NCBI GenBank assembly: GCA_916048095.2
Contig: OU696588.1
Coordinates: forward strand, 6,874,501-6,938,500
Reading direction: 5' to 3'
Length of the DNA: 64,000 nt
From: Sacculina carcini
Taxonomy: Eukaryota; Arthropoda; Thecostraca; Sacculinidae
The notes under the pieces were generated by a model that was not told the origin of the DNA, made no database searches, and saw only the letters and a list, made by a program, of their open reading frames with translations. Each line of letters begins with the position of its first letter. Positions within the stretch are counted from its first letter, which is position 1. The translations under genes and the position numbers were made by a program. Below, one piece after another: positions 1-9,729 of this stretch.

Positions 1-239
1 CGGTATAACTAACCAGAACACAGTATAAACACACAAGTATACACAATAATATCAACTCAACTGGAATAGAAGTCATGTGGCGTATACCGTGTGGGCTTCG
101 TGGGGTCCTGATAAATTTCTGAGCGTGATTCTGGTGGTCGCGGCTGGGTGTTGCGTGCGACCAGGGTGGTGGTTTGGACGCGCAGATCCCTCTGCGGTCT
201 GTTCTCGCCAAGCTCTGAACACCGCCTGACGGCCCTCCA
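1..239. other. 3' flank of the RT/RNase H retroelement, no gene seen
   Basis: On the minus strand this lies directly downstream of the RNase H fragment. I see no tyrosine recombinase or integrase motif in it. The rest of the element, if present, lies left of the window. Confidence 0.3.
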
Positions 240-629
240 CTACGATAGCAGTGGCGGTAGGCGCCTCTGGAAGGCGCCGTTACCCAATAGTCGTGACGGG
301 CCGTCAGCCGGGTTCAACATTGTCGGAATACAGGCGATATAGTATTGCAACTGCCATACCAGCTGCCAGAAGGCTGCACCCATGCTGAGCGGTATACGCC
401 GGCGGGCGAGATTAAAGGCTACCCCGAGGTTGTCTGTTGCGAGCAGCGGATGCTGGCTGCCTTGAGCTCGGGCCAATGCCAGTCCCATTATAGCTGCGCG
501 CATTTCTGCACGATACATTGTGTGCGTTTGGGCTGACCATGGTAGGTGCCATGCGCGGTCTGGTGTAGCGATGCCAACACCTGAGGTGGCTGCATCCGTG
601 GCGATTAAGAGGTCGATCGGCGGCGGCAT
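240..629 (-). pseudogene. RNase H domain of DIRS/VIPER-like retroelement
   Basis: The 129-residue translation is an RNase H fold of the kind fused to retroelement reverse transcriptases. It shows the four acidic positions in order: ATDAATSGVG, then MYRAEMRAA, then LLATDNLGVAF, and finally NPADGPSR near the C-terminus. It would degrade the RNA strand of the RNA/DNA hybrid during element replication. It follows the RT region on the same strand but in a different frame, so at least one frameshift separates them between about 803 and 640. The RNase H/NPAD-SR style resembles DIRS, Ngaro and VIPER elements; this is inference, because no tyrosine recombinase is visible. Base composition is GC-rich compared with the AT-rich surroundings. 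Confidence 0.6.
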
Positions 630-802
630 CGTTAGGGGGCCGCTTGGATGATCATGAATGCTAGCGCGGCCGCCCTATGTGGGTAATGTAGTATCAAGGT
701 CACCAACGTTGTGGGTAGACGTATTACTCGAAGGATGAAGGAGACGTAGCCTGTCAGGTGCTGGCGCCATTCACACGAATGTTGGTGCGCCGTGACGATG
801 GC

Positions 803-1342
803 CTACCCGAGGGCTCGTCGTATGACCGGGTGTACGTCGACGTCAGGTTGGGTGTCCAAGCGTATGCGCGGGCCGAGAAACTGGATTGAGCGTGTAGGTT
901 CCCAGATGCACTTTTCGGCTTTGGTGTGAATGCCCAGGTCGTGAAGGCGCTTAAGAACTACGCGTAATGCTGATGCGGGGCCTACGACCAGGAAGTCGCC
1001 CAGGTATGGTATGACTATTACTGGCGCACAACGACGTTCGATTGCTCGGGCGGTCGACCAGCTCACGCGTTGTATTATTGCGGGGGCACTGGTGAGTCCC
1101 ATGGGTAGGTGCGTCCATTGGTAACATTGACCGCGATACGTTACCCGCATGAAGGAGGCCAACCCGGGACTGAGCGGTAGTTGGTAGAATCCATTGCTCA
1201 TATCAAACTTGATGAAGTACCAATCCGGTCGACGTGCGACCTGGATCAGTGCATCTTGGATGCGCGGCAGCCTGATGCTGTACGAGGCGATGTAGCGCGT
1301 AATCGGCTTCAGGTCATATATGATTCGTGCTGTTGAATCTGT
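803..1342 (-). pseudogene. Reverse transcriptase domain of DIRS/VIPER-like retroelement
   Basis: Minus-strand translation runs from IIYDLKPITRY through FIKFDMSNGFYQLPLSP and LPMGLTSAPAIIQR to FLGPRIRLD, the ordinary RT fingers-palm order. It continues in frame from the gag-like region across a TAA stop at 1343-1345. The catalytic YxDD box reads YLGDF, so the first aspartate of the pair is glycine; with the stop this copy should be inactive. The RT is of the type followed by an RNase H and not the LINE type. The family assignment (DIRS/VIPER-like) is tentative; Ty3-like or other RNase H-bearing elements are alternatives. Confidence 0.65.
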
Positions 1343-1345
1343 TTA

Positions 1346-2586
1346 CGGAATTGCAAGTAGGCGGAGCGTGGGGCCTCGACGACTTGCGGACGGGCAAAGT
1401 ATGTCGGCGTCCACCAGGGCCTGCATGATCACGTCCTTTTGCGCTGATGCTCTGGTGGGGTGCCATTCCGAGCGGATTGCCTTGGGAAGCTTGGTGCGAA
1501 TGCCTTTGCGCAGTATGTTGTTAACGATCTCGTCGTGGTCCTCATGCGGCTGCATGATGGGTGCTCCATGGAATTGTGGAGGCCTGAGCTGGATTGAAGT
1601 GGGCTGTGGGCCACACGTGCGTAGAAATGCAAGGCCGCTGGACTGTGGTAGGTCCTCGCTGACGGACTCTCCTGAGCCTGAGTTGGGAGAAGCACCCGAG
1701 GCTTCATCGGCGTCTGAAGCCGTGTAGAATTCGTGTTCGTTGCCGATGATGTCGAACGGAGCCGACATGTATCGACCTTCACTGTCATCGGTGTCGGCCG
1801 CGTTCAAGGTGTCGAGGTCGATGGTTTCCAGCATATCAATGGCCGGGATATCATTGGACCCAAAGGTATCAAGGATAACCGAGGAGGTCCCACACCTGAT
1901 CACTGTCGCAGGTGCTGTAAGTCGACCCCGTGGTCGACCTCTGGCAGCGGTACTGGGTTGCCGCTGGGTGGTGGACGATCGTTGACGTGACGGGCCAGGT
2001 TGATTCTTTGGCGGCCGAGATCGTTCCAAGATGTATTGGGGAATGTGCAGTTGCAAGCTTCCTGTCTCCTGTGTGCGCTCGACTTTTAGAGCGGTGTCCC
2101 ACCAATTTAAAGCCGAGGTAAGCAGGGCTTCGGTGCGGCGCTTTTACCAGTGTTTATCAGCCGGTGTGAGGTGTTCGTAGTATCGGTCAATTAGTAGGAT
2201 ACCTTCAATTTCCGCGATCTCGTTGCGTTTGAGCTTGGTCCGTTTCTCACGCAGGTGTTGCTTGAGGCGCTTATTCCACGTAAAAATAGCTTCTTCCGTA
2301 GGCAGTTTCGAGGCTGATGACGTACTAGCGTCGTCGTCGTGGTCACTTCGTCACTGGTCGGAGCCGCGGTGCGTTATAATTTGAGAAGAGACGGCGTTGT
2401 CCCTATGGCTTGGTCGGTGCTGTGTCGACTTACTTGTTTCTGTAGGTCCTCTACCGCCGCGATCAACGGTGTGGCCCACGTCGGATCCTTGTTAGTGCGT
2501 AGAGATCGGCGTGTACGCGGCGGGGTGCTGATGTGTAGCTCGGGTCCTTCTAATTCTTGTTGCACTTGTTGAGCACTATATGTCAC
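1346..2586 (-). pseudogene. Gag-like N-terminal region of the same retroelement
   Basis: The frame that runs into the RT is open upstream to about 2330 except for a TAA at 2144-2146. It encodes a charged stretch (TEEAIFTWNKRLKQHLREKR), then a Ser/Pro/Arg-rich and acidic linker, then the lead-in to the RT (about 1346-1450). A further piece at 2374-2586 is open in another frame and looks like the start of the same polyprotein. No zinc knuckle is visible. The role as a capsid-like region is inferred only from its position before the RT. Confidence 0.4.
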
Positions 2587-2593
2587 TGGCGTG

Positions 2594-2956
2594 TCACCGA
2601 GGATAATGTGCCGAGAGAAATATTGAGTTAAACAAGGATTCTATGAGTAACAACCACTGCACAGGTGGGATCTTCAAGACCCCTGGCGCCACTCCATCAG
2701 GCTCGCATGCCTTTCTTGCTTTCATGTTTTTGGCCTGGTTCTCAACCTCCTCCGGTTCTATTGCACAATCCAACAGTGGGATTAACGGCATCTGCTCGTG
2801 CGTGCCGGGGTCGACGTTTGGAGTGAGAACATTTAGCAGTGTGTCGTAGTAGTCCCTGAAGTTTTCATCCGCAGGTTTGTCTAATCGGGGCGTGGTCCGT
2901 TTATATTGTGTACAAAGGACTTTTCCAACTTCGTTTTGGCCGCATTCACATTCCAT
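2594..2956 (-). pseudogene. LINE reverse transcriptase fragment (N-terminal part)
   Basis: The translation contains NMKARKACEPDGVAPGVLK followed by LLLIESLFNSIFLSAHYPR, the start of a non-LTR retrotransposon RT (usual form: kA-GPDGV-p-vLK). It stops abruptly at a TGA, and the DIRS/VIPER-like element takes over within a few bases. The LINE appears to be cut there. An ORF1 remnant lies just upstream on the same strand, so both are probably one element with its endonuclease deleted. Confidence 0.65.
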
Positions 2957-3014
2957 GACAATATAGATATTCGTTTCGGAACAACGTGCTGTGGTCGTTT
3001 TAAAAATTTAGCAA

Positions 3015-3716
3015 TGTGAACTTGTCGATTACCTGCTTATCTCTGAACACTTCACGTTTCCTGAAGTCAATCTGGATGTTGCAGCTGACATTTTCAGGCA
3101 TCTCCTCTCTTACCCCGTTTCCCTCAGACGTCTCCACTCTGCCTGATCAGCTGGATGAGTTTTCTTCACGAATATTTTTTTACGACTCCGGTATCCTTCA
3201 ACCCTTTTGCACGTTGCAAGACAGCGTCACAGTCATTTTTCGAATTGACAGTAACCGACAGAGGGCGACGACGGCTTCCTTGCCTACCCAGGCGCTTTCA
3301 CGGGCACCGTTGCACTTATGATTTTTAGGATCTTCGAGATGTTCTGTTATTCTGACTGCGTACCTGCCAGGTCCTCGTTCTTGTCGGGGACTGCCAGCAG
3401 TACGTTGTTATTATCTCGCTCTGCGATCCAAGGTCTCTAGAAACTTCTGCTGTTGTGTAATGGTTTCTCTCTGTTTGTCCACCTGAGCTTGGAGCTGACT
3501 CACTCGTCTGTTGATCACACTGTCAGGAGACGTCAGTGCCGCTCTCATCTCGGTCACCTCCTTCACCATAGCCTGCAATTGATCCTTGATGCAGCTATCA
3601 ATTGCTGGAACATCCGTCGTCTACGTGGCTGCCATGATACTCTGTATCAATTCCTCCTTGATATTGGTCAGATGGTGCTGGGACGTTTTCCTCATATCAG
3701 CCAGACTCCTTGACAT
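3015..3716 (-). pseudogene. LINE ORF1-like coiled-coil/RNA-binding remnant
   Basis: Minus-strand reading from an ATG at 3714-3716 gives MSRSLADMRKTSQHHLTNIK, then a heptad-rich coiled coil (VSQLQAQVDKQRETITQQQK, LETLDRRAR), an internal TAG, and a frameshift into RDNNNVLLAVPDKNEDLAG. A lysine/arginine-rich region follows (about 3015-3300), interrupted by more stops. This order (coiled coil, then an RNA-binding fold preceded by a D/N-rich motif) is that of invertebrate LINE ORF1 proteins, which package the element RNA. The piece is broken by several stops and shifts. Confidence 0.5.
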
Positions 3717-3965
3717 TCCGTTTTGTTTTTACACTTGTATACGCGTATACCACTTGAAACAGGAGTTCACACCATCTCACACAGACAATTCGCGCACACG
3801 CACGGTATCAAGGTCACCGGACACCACTTGACCCGACCGATCGCCACCACTGTTACCACAAGCTGCTGGCACACATCACCACACCGTATCACGTCACAAA
3901 CCAAGGAAGACTGTCCGCACCGTCCCATTATGTTTACCGTCGTGATGCGTGCCAGCGTCCTACCC

Positions 3966-4190
3966 AAAGGGAGTATACGTCGGCTGGCACTAGGCAGGGT
4001 GTGAGGGTAGTGCTGCTGTGTATGAGACCGGAATGTGAAAGAGTGTGTGATACGTGTGAACTGTCAGCGGCCTACGCTAAGGTATACACTTCGGCTGGCA
4101 GGCACAGCCTGAGGGTGGGGCTGATGTGTGTGTGGCTGCAGCGGTGATGAGAGTGTGATACGCTACACAGTCCTTACGTGCTGCGCATCA
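3966..4190. repeat. Two imperfect tandem units of about 115 bp upstream of LINE ORF1
   Basis: The unit starting near gtatacgtcggctggca at 3971 recurs as gtatacacttcggctggca near 4082, followed in both by a gaggg(t) block and a gagtgtgtgatacg/gagtgtgatacg block. It lies upstream of the ORF1 start on the minus strand, where a LINE 5' UTR would be. Repeated 5' UTR units often carry promoter activity in LINEs; here that is inference. Confidence 0.45.
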
Positions 4191-4417
4191 GTGTGATGTT
4201 CAGCAACAAGTTGTCATTTGCGGTTTTTGGACAATGTCGTCTTATCAGCTAGGTTTTTGTGTGGTGGTAAATTTACTTTGAGTCTCAGTCTCTGCTACAT
4301 AACTTTGTCAGTGTATGTATGATTCATAAGACCAAAGCAACGAGTATCATCCCCTGATCTCCCAAGTTTCCGATCACTCCACTCTCATGAGGATAGCTAA
4401 AAAACGGCTAATAAAAC
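4191..4417. other. Non-coding stretch, no feature seen
   Basis: No long reading frame, repeat or splice-flanked exon is recognisable between the LINE 5' repeats and the MITE. Confidence 0.3.
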
Positions 4418-4780
4418 CCACTAGGAAGTGGCGGCGCCAAGGAGGTGGCTTGGGGACTGAGGCCCTTCCCTCCAAAATGGGCCAAGTCCCCTAAATCCTG
4501 ACCATGAACATTTCGAGTATAATTCTTCATATTTTGTAGGGTGCCATAAACTCGACATGTTCCTTCTGCGAGTGTATAATTTTTGTGTCCGTGTCGTGCC
4601 AAATTTTCAATAATTATGTCATTTTCATTATATATATTAAACTATTTTTTCGCGCGCGCACAAGTGTCTCATTGTAGAGATTCGAAATATGACCACCTTG
4701 TCTCTCTAATCTCCCACGCCTTTTTACTCAACCCCCTCAGTCCCCACAATTAAAATCCTGGCGCCACCACTGCCACTAAG
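4418..4780 (+). mobile_element. hAT-type MITE, copy 1, with 8-bp target duplication
   Basis: The element body is 4426-4772 (347 bp). The left end reads agtggcggcgccaagg and the right end is its near inverse, cctggcgccaccactg. It is flanked by ccactagg (4418-4425) and ccactaag (4773-4780), matching at 7 of 8 bases, as expected for a hAT target duplication. No coding capacity is present, so it would depend on a transposase elsewhere. A second copy at 21788-22081 is in the opposite orientation. Confidence 0.7.
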
Positions 4781-5419
4781 CTTTCAACAAATGCACAAAT
4801 GATTTTCAACATTGCCTATTTTTTAATTAATTTAATCAGGTCCGACCTCAGACTAGGCTGCTGCATGGGACCTTCAATTGGTGGAGGCCTCCTATACGAC
4901 GTGTCACACAAAAACTTAGCCCTTCGTATAGACGATTCGATTTAATTCTTCGTCATTGTCAATTTTGATTACTATTGTATCGCGTACAGCGAGTTTTTCC
5001 AAGTTGAAATCAATCAGAAATTACCTGAACACGATAATGACGCAAAACGCCTGAACAGTCTGCCAGTGATATTTATAGAAACAGATATTCTTGCTTCTGG
5101 ATTACTCACAAGGCAATCAAGATTTTATTACCATCGAGGCACGCACCGTTCATTTTTATAGAACGTTTATGGCATCGCTATTCATATGGTTGTAACCATT
5201 TCGTTTAATAGCTAATCTAGGTATATTATATACAGTTTCAATAAGTTGCATTGCTTTATCTTTCTTTATTCATTTGTTTTTTTAACATTTCATTTGGTGC
5301 CACCAAATTCACTTTCCTTATGGCCTCCAAGTCTCTAAACCGGTCCTGGTGTCAGTATATGTGTCAGTGTGTTGTGGTGATCGGTGTGTACTGTTGACGG
5401 TGTATGATGACGGTGTCAG
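4781..5419. other. Intron sequence upstream of the GBF1 exon
   Basis: AT-rich sequence with no recognisable exon or repeat. The preceding GBF1 exon is not in the window, so this intron probably extends past position 1 and contains the upstream transposons. Confidence 0.35.
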
Positions 5420-5629
5420 GTATTGTTCCCGTTGCTGGCTAGACTGAGCGAGTTGGATATCAGTGTGGACGGCATTGACGAGACTCGCACCAGAATATCG
5501 GCGCTCTTGTGCAAGGTGTTCTTGCAGCACTTGACTCCGCTGCTCTCATTGCCCACGTTCACTGCCCTCTGGCTGACCATCCTCGACTTCATGGACAAAT
5601 ACCTGCACATTGGCGCCGCGGACGTGTTG
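5420..5629 (+). CDS. GBF1: GBF1 exon (C-terminal HDS-region), 70 codons
   Basis: GBF1 is the large BFA-sensitive ARF guanine-nucleotide exchange factor that activates ARF1 at the cis-Golgi and ER-Golgi intermediate compartment and supports COPI coat recruitment. This exon encodes VLFPLLARLSELD, RISALLCKVFLQHL, then LWLTILDFMDKYLH, which matches the conserved C-terminal helical region after the Sec7 and HDS domains. It starts after an AG at 5418-5419 and ends before a GTCAGT donor at 5630; length 210 nt, phase 0 at both ends. The next exon continues in frame as REAIPESLKN, as in animal GBF1. Upstream exons with the Sec7 domain are not in the window. Confidence 0.88.
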
Positions 5630-6111
5630 GTCAGTTGCTGTCACCATAATACTGGCCGTCTCGCCGACTCAGTCGAGCCTGTTATATTCTCCTCACTGCG
5701 GCCGCCGTTCTGCCTATCACGCATTCATTGGTCGACTTGTTTCAGTGTTTTCACATGCAGCAAGTAATCGACGTAATCATTACACCTTGACACTTTGCGC
5801 ACGTCTTTGTAATACGCGCTAATTTCAGCTAATTTGAGTGATATTTCACCGTTGTACTATGGTATTTTCAGTTACGATTTCATAATTGCGATAGTGTGCA
5901 CGTTTTACAGACACACTCAACACGATGTTGTGTTTCATTGCGTGTTTGTCTTGTGTGAGTGATGTTTGTACGTTGTTTAACACTGTGTTGTGCCTTGATT
6001 ACTGCTCGTTCATTCTATTGCTAGCAATATTGTCTCGTGCCGTCTCCATCATTCTCATCACTATCAGCTTCTCGCTGTGTGACTTTTAACTTGCGATTTG
6101 TGTTGTGACAG

Positions 6112-6274
6112 CGCGAAGCCATTCCCGAGTCTCTGAAGAACATGTTGTTAGTGATGGACACAGCCGGTATATTTCACACGAGCGACGGATACACGCAATT
6201 GTGGGCCATCACGTGGGACCGTATTGACACGTTTCTACCGCTGCTTCGACAAGAATTGTTCAAAAATCACGCGA
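6112..6274 (+). CDS. GBF1: GBF1 exon (near C-terminus)
   Basis: Translation begins REAIPESLKNMLLVMDTAG, continues IFHTSDGYTQLWAITWDRID and ends LPLLRQELFKNHA. It fits the GBF1 segment after the previous exon, with the hallmark ESLKNMLLVMDTA and LW-ITW-RID motifs. It begins after an AG at 6110-6111 and most likely ends at 6274 before GTCAGT, the same donor hexamer as the previous exon; it ends in phase 1. The intron before it is 482 bp. After this point GBF1 tails are proline/serine-rich and poorly conserved, so the remaining exons are hard to recognise. Confidence 0.85.
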
Positions 6275-6410
6275 GTCAGTGGTTGTCTTGCCTCCTGCTT
6301 GCCTCATTGTCACGTTCTCCAGTGATCCACTGTGTTGGCTCATTTCTCTGTGCATCAGAGAAAGCATCTGTATATATGTATATGTGTGTGTGTCTGTTTG
6401 TGTGTGTCAG

Positions 6411-6489
6411 GTGAGATGAAAAGTGTGTGCAGTGACGGCTCAGTTCAGCATACAGTTTCCAGTGTGAGACAGGAAGTGCGTCCTTCCAG
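6411..6489 (+). CDS. Possible next GBF1 exon
   Basis: A pyrimidine/GT-rich run ends in gtgtgtgtcag at 6410. The following 79 bases are open in the phase demanded by the preceding exon, and a good AG/GTGCGT donor follows at 6490. The peptide (EMKSVCSDGSVQHTVSSVRQ) is Ser/Val-rich and has no motif I recognise, which is normal for the variable GBF1 tail. The evidence is only splice-site and frame consistency. Confidence 0.35.
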
Positions 6490-6640
6490 GTGCGTATAAC
6501 ACGTGTATTATCGCGCCTACATTACTGTATTACTCGCTTGTCGCGGAACCTGATTTGTTTGACAGCGGGCGCCATATTGCTTGATTGACTTATTATCTGC
6601 GTGCTACTCATATTACTGTTTCTGCTGGTTTATGTGCGGC

Positions 6641-6748
<108 letters not shown>

Positions 6749-6960
6749 AGTTGTGAGGTTGTGTTTCACCGACATGATACCAAGTGCTCATTGAAGCAAT
6801 TCAACTGCTGTCATTATCATTATAATGTCCATACTGGCATGTGTTTGTGCTTGTCATCATTTGGTCTCAATCAAACGACCAATTCTGTCTCTGTCTGCAC
6901 AATATGATGCTTATCTGTCAGACTTGTAGTAGCAGTAATAACACGTCATATTCGCCCTGT

Positions 6961-7164
6961 CCACTAGTATTTCAGTTTATTGTCACTCCACTAGTATTTC
7001 AGTTTATTGTCACTCCACTAGTATTTCAGTTTATTGTCACTCCACTAGTATTTCAGTTTATTGTCACTCCACTAGTATTTCAGTTTATTGTCACTCCACT
7101 AGTATTTCAGTTTATTGTCACTCCACTAGTATTTCAGTTTATTGTCACTCCACTAGTATTTCAG
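6961..7164. repeat. 27-bp minisatellite, seven full units plus a partial
   Basis: The unit begins ccactagtatttcagttta and repeats exactly at 6961, 6988, 7015, 7042, 7069, 7096, 7123 and 7150. Because 27 is a multiple of three, the frame stays open and gives a repeating nonapeptide, which I take as an artefact. Units abut directly without spacers, so it is not a CRISPR-like array. Confidence 0.95.
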
Positions 7165-7257
7165 TTGTTTCAAACAATCCACTGCAACAACAGTCAGCTA
7201 GTCAAATATCAACATGCGGCGGCAGTGTTCTCTCTCATCTTTCACTGTCGCCGTCAT

Positions 7258-7282
7258 GTATGTGTCGGTGTGTGTGTTTGTT

Positions 7283-7327
<45 letters not shown>

Positions 7328-7350
7328 TTCGGTGTATGTATGTGTGTGTG
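7258..7350. repeat. Imperfect (GT)n tract
   Basis: GT-rich simple repeat interrupted by tt, ta and tcgg steps. Confidence 0.8.
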
Positions 7351-7580
7351 TGTCGGTGTATGTGGTTCCTGTTTACATATTATTTTTATTGCTTCTATTA
7401 ATGTACACAAATAAAACACTGCAAAAACAAAACAAATGACAAAGTCCGCCGAGCATCGCTCCTTAGCAGACTTGATGTTAATTATATAGAATGAATATAG
7501 TTGACATTTGTGATGATGGATAGTAATATAGCAAACTACACATATACATATATACACATACATACACATACATACACATT
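7351..7580. other. AT-rich flank with (TACACA)n tail, no gene
   Basis: No coding signal. It ends in a tacacatacatacacatac simple repeat just before the SINE. Confidence 0.5.
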
Positions 7581-7736
7581 TGTGGACTCCGTGGTGCAGT
7601 TGTTAGCACACCCGCCTCACAAGCGGGAGGTCCGTTGCTCGGAACCCGGCCGAGCAGAATTTCATTGGCGAATCCTACAATCCCACAGCCCCTGTCCACC
7701 CAGCAGAAAATGATGGTACCAGATATCAGTCATGAG
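7581..7736 (+). mobile_element. tRNA-derived SINE, 5' part
   Basis: The head folds like a tRNA: ctccgtggtgcagttgttag matches an RNA polymerase III A box region. An anticodon arm cccgcctcacaagcggg carries a CAC (valine-type) anticodon, followed by a degenerate T arm (ttgctcggaaccc). The body (tgtccacccagcagaaaatg) follows without a terminator. The SINE is interrupted at 7736 by a hAT-type element and resumes at 9304. SINEs of this kind are copied by LINE machinery. Confidence 0.75.
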
Positions 7737-9295
7737 TAGAGATGCGACCTCAAAAAAACCGACGTTTTTTATAAAAAAAAGTTTTCTTGCCAAAAAAAAC
7801 CGCGACCAAAAAAACACGTTCTTTTTTGGTTTTTTGAAGAGTCATGCAGAGAATTCAAATTATGGAAATGATATATTTGGGATGTTAAATGAATTATTTT
7901 TATCAACACATGGGTTATTCATCCTATTAGTGACCCTATCAAATTGAGTTATCATAAAATATGCACAATATAATTGTTATAATGTGTCTAAAAGCCCTAA
8001 TATCATTGTTTGCACGGTACTGTGCGGCACTTTTATGTACAGTACAGTTTTGCATTCAATTATTGAGTTAATCATTGTGTAAGAAAGCAGGGTTTGAGAA
8101 CCGTTTCTATGCTAAAATCTGAAACTGTTTTAAAAAAACAACAGGTGGCATAATTTTTTATTATTTTTTACACATTAACGTTTTCCTGCCAGAAATTGAC
8201 TACGTTGGTTATAATAAGTTTCATCATAAAATTCAGCAGATCAATTATTTGCAAATATAAGATTACAAACACTGCAAATATTTATACAAATACTACGAAT
8301 ATGCACACAAACTTAGTGTCCCTAATGAGACTACGAATAAAAGCGGGTCGCAGTGGCAACGGACCAGAAAAACGGACAATATTTTCGTGTAGGAAAAAAA
8401 ACAACTGAGGAAATATATTTGATGTACAAAAAGGTATTTGAACACAATTAACTACATCAAAGAAACCATCATCCATAAAACCAGTTCTAAAACAGGTTAC
8501 TAATAAAAAACAGTTAATTTGGTTCAACTTCCCTTGATCTGCCGCCAATTTTTTTCGCAATCTCTACATCTGCGAAATATTTTTTCACTAAAATATATGT
8601 TGAAAAAACCATGGTTTAAAAGAACAGTTTAAGTTGAGTGGTTTAACCAGCCGCTTATACGTACCAGCAGGCTACTTGCTATACAAAAGGTATTTGAACG
8701 TACATCAATCAAATCTATCTTACAAAGATACTGTTTTAGAAAACATTGTTTCACTAAAAAGGCGTTAGTTTAAATGAACGTTTGTCAAAAAACACTTGAC
8801 CAACCAATTAGCTTGTCTTGTTCTGCTGCCAACATTTTCTGGACCTGTACATTAATAAAACGAATTTAAAACCAGTTTGAAAAACATCATTGCATTTTTT
8901 CATAAAAAACACGGTTTCTTTGAATAAAAAACATTATTATTCAATGAATTTGTTTTGTTATGCTGACAAATTATTTCAAATATCCACATAATTAAAACCA
9001 TTTTTAAAAACATGGGTTTTCTCAGTGAAAAAATCTAAACCACCGGACCCGGATGCACTTTCAAACAGTCTCCTGAGGTATTTATTGATAAATATTCATG
9101 TTTTTTATACTATTATCAAATTATCTTTGAAATAAGACACGTAAAGATGTACAAAACATGAATTGAACTCATATCTATGTACTAAAATCTAACATCCGAT
9201 GACAATTGGGTTAATTCTAAAATATTTTTTATATAAAAAACATGTTTTTTTGCAAAAAGAACCGCAACCAAAAAAAAGTTTTTTTTGCATCACTA
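7737..9295. mobile_element. Non-autonomous hAT-type element inserted in the SINE
   Basis: The ends are tagagatgc (left) and gcatcacta (right, inverse tagtgatgc). The exact 8-bp duplication gtcatgag flanks it at 7729-7736 and 9296-9303. Short TIRs of the TAGnGATGC type with 8-bp target duplications define hAT elements. The 1559-bp interior is AT-rich, with recurring aaaaacc/ggttttt and gtttaaa-like motifs near both ends, and no transposase frame. It must be mobilised in trans. Confidence 0.8.
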
Positions 9296-9303
9296 GTCAT
9301 GAG

Positions 9304-9486
9304 TTGTGCCATGCATTCTGGTGAGGTGGCCCTCTCTAATACGTCTTACGTCCTTGTGACGTCATAGCGTGGAGAGGGTCGGTTCTGCGGTGGCAGCGAG
9401 CTGCACGGGGCACACCTGTGTTCATAAACTTGGGCTTCTTCCCGTGTAGCAGCTGCCACTTAGGCATTTAACCTTTAACCTTTTCA
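9304..9486 (+). mobile_element. tRNA-derived SINE, 3' part
   Basis: This continues the SINE after the hAT insertion: ttgtgccatgcattctggtg, then gcagctgccacttaggcatt and an aacctttaacctt tail. Removing the insertion and one copy of the 8-bp duplication restores a SINE of roughly 330 bp. Confidence 0.65.
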
Positions 9487-9729
9487 ACACATAAACACCA
9501 ACGTACACACACACACACACCTGTCAATACAATATACAAAAATGTCCACGCTTTTCACACAATTCAACATAAGCAGGGAAAGTTTATATGTTCTTCATAT
9601 ACTCATTAAACTGCAAAAAAACACACACACACACACTCACAAGACAAGTGAAACACAAGCACACGCACATCCATACATATATACATGCATACATACATCT
9701 GAACATGAACATATACATACTTAAACATG
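9487..9729. repeat. (CA)n-rich simple sequence
   Basis: Several short CA and CATA tracts (9508-9523, 9620-9640, 9655-9720) with no coding content. Confidence 0.7.

Noticed and set aside
6961..7164. 27-bp exact repeats as a CRISPR array or repeat protein
   Set aside because: Units abut with no spacers, the organism is an animal, and the nonapeptide frame exists only because 27 is divisible by three.
7581..7660. Functional tRNA-Val gene
   Set aside because: The T arm does not form a proper loop, the acceptor stem does not pair, and the sequence continues into a SINE body.
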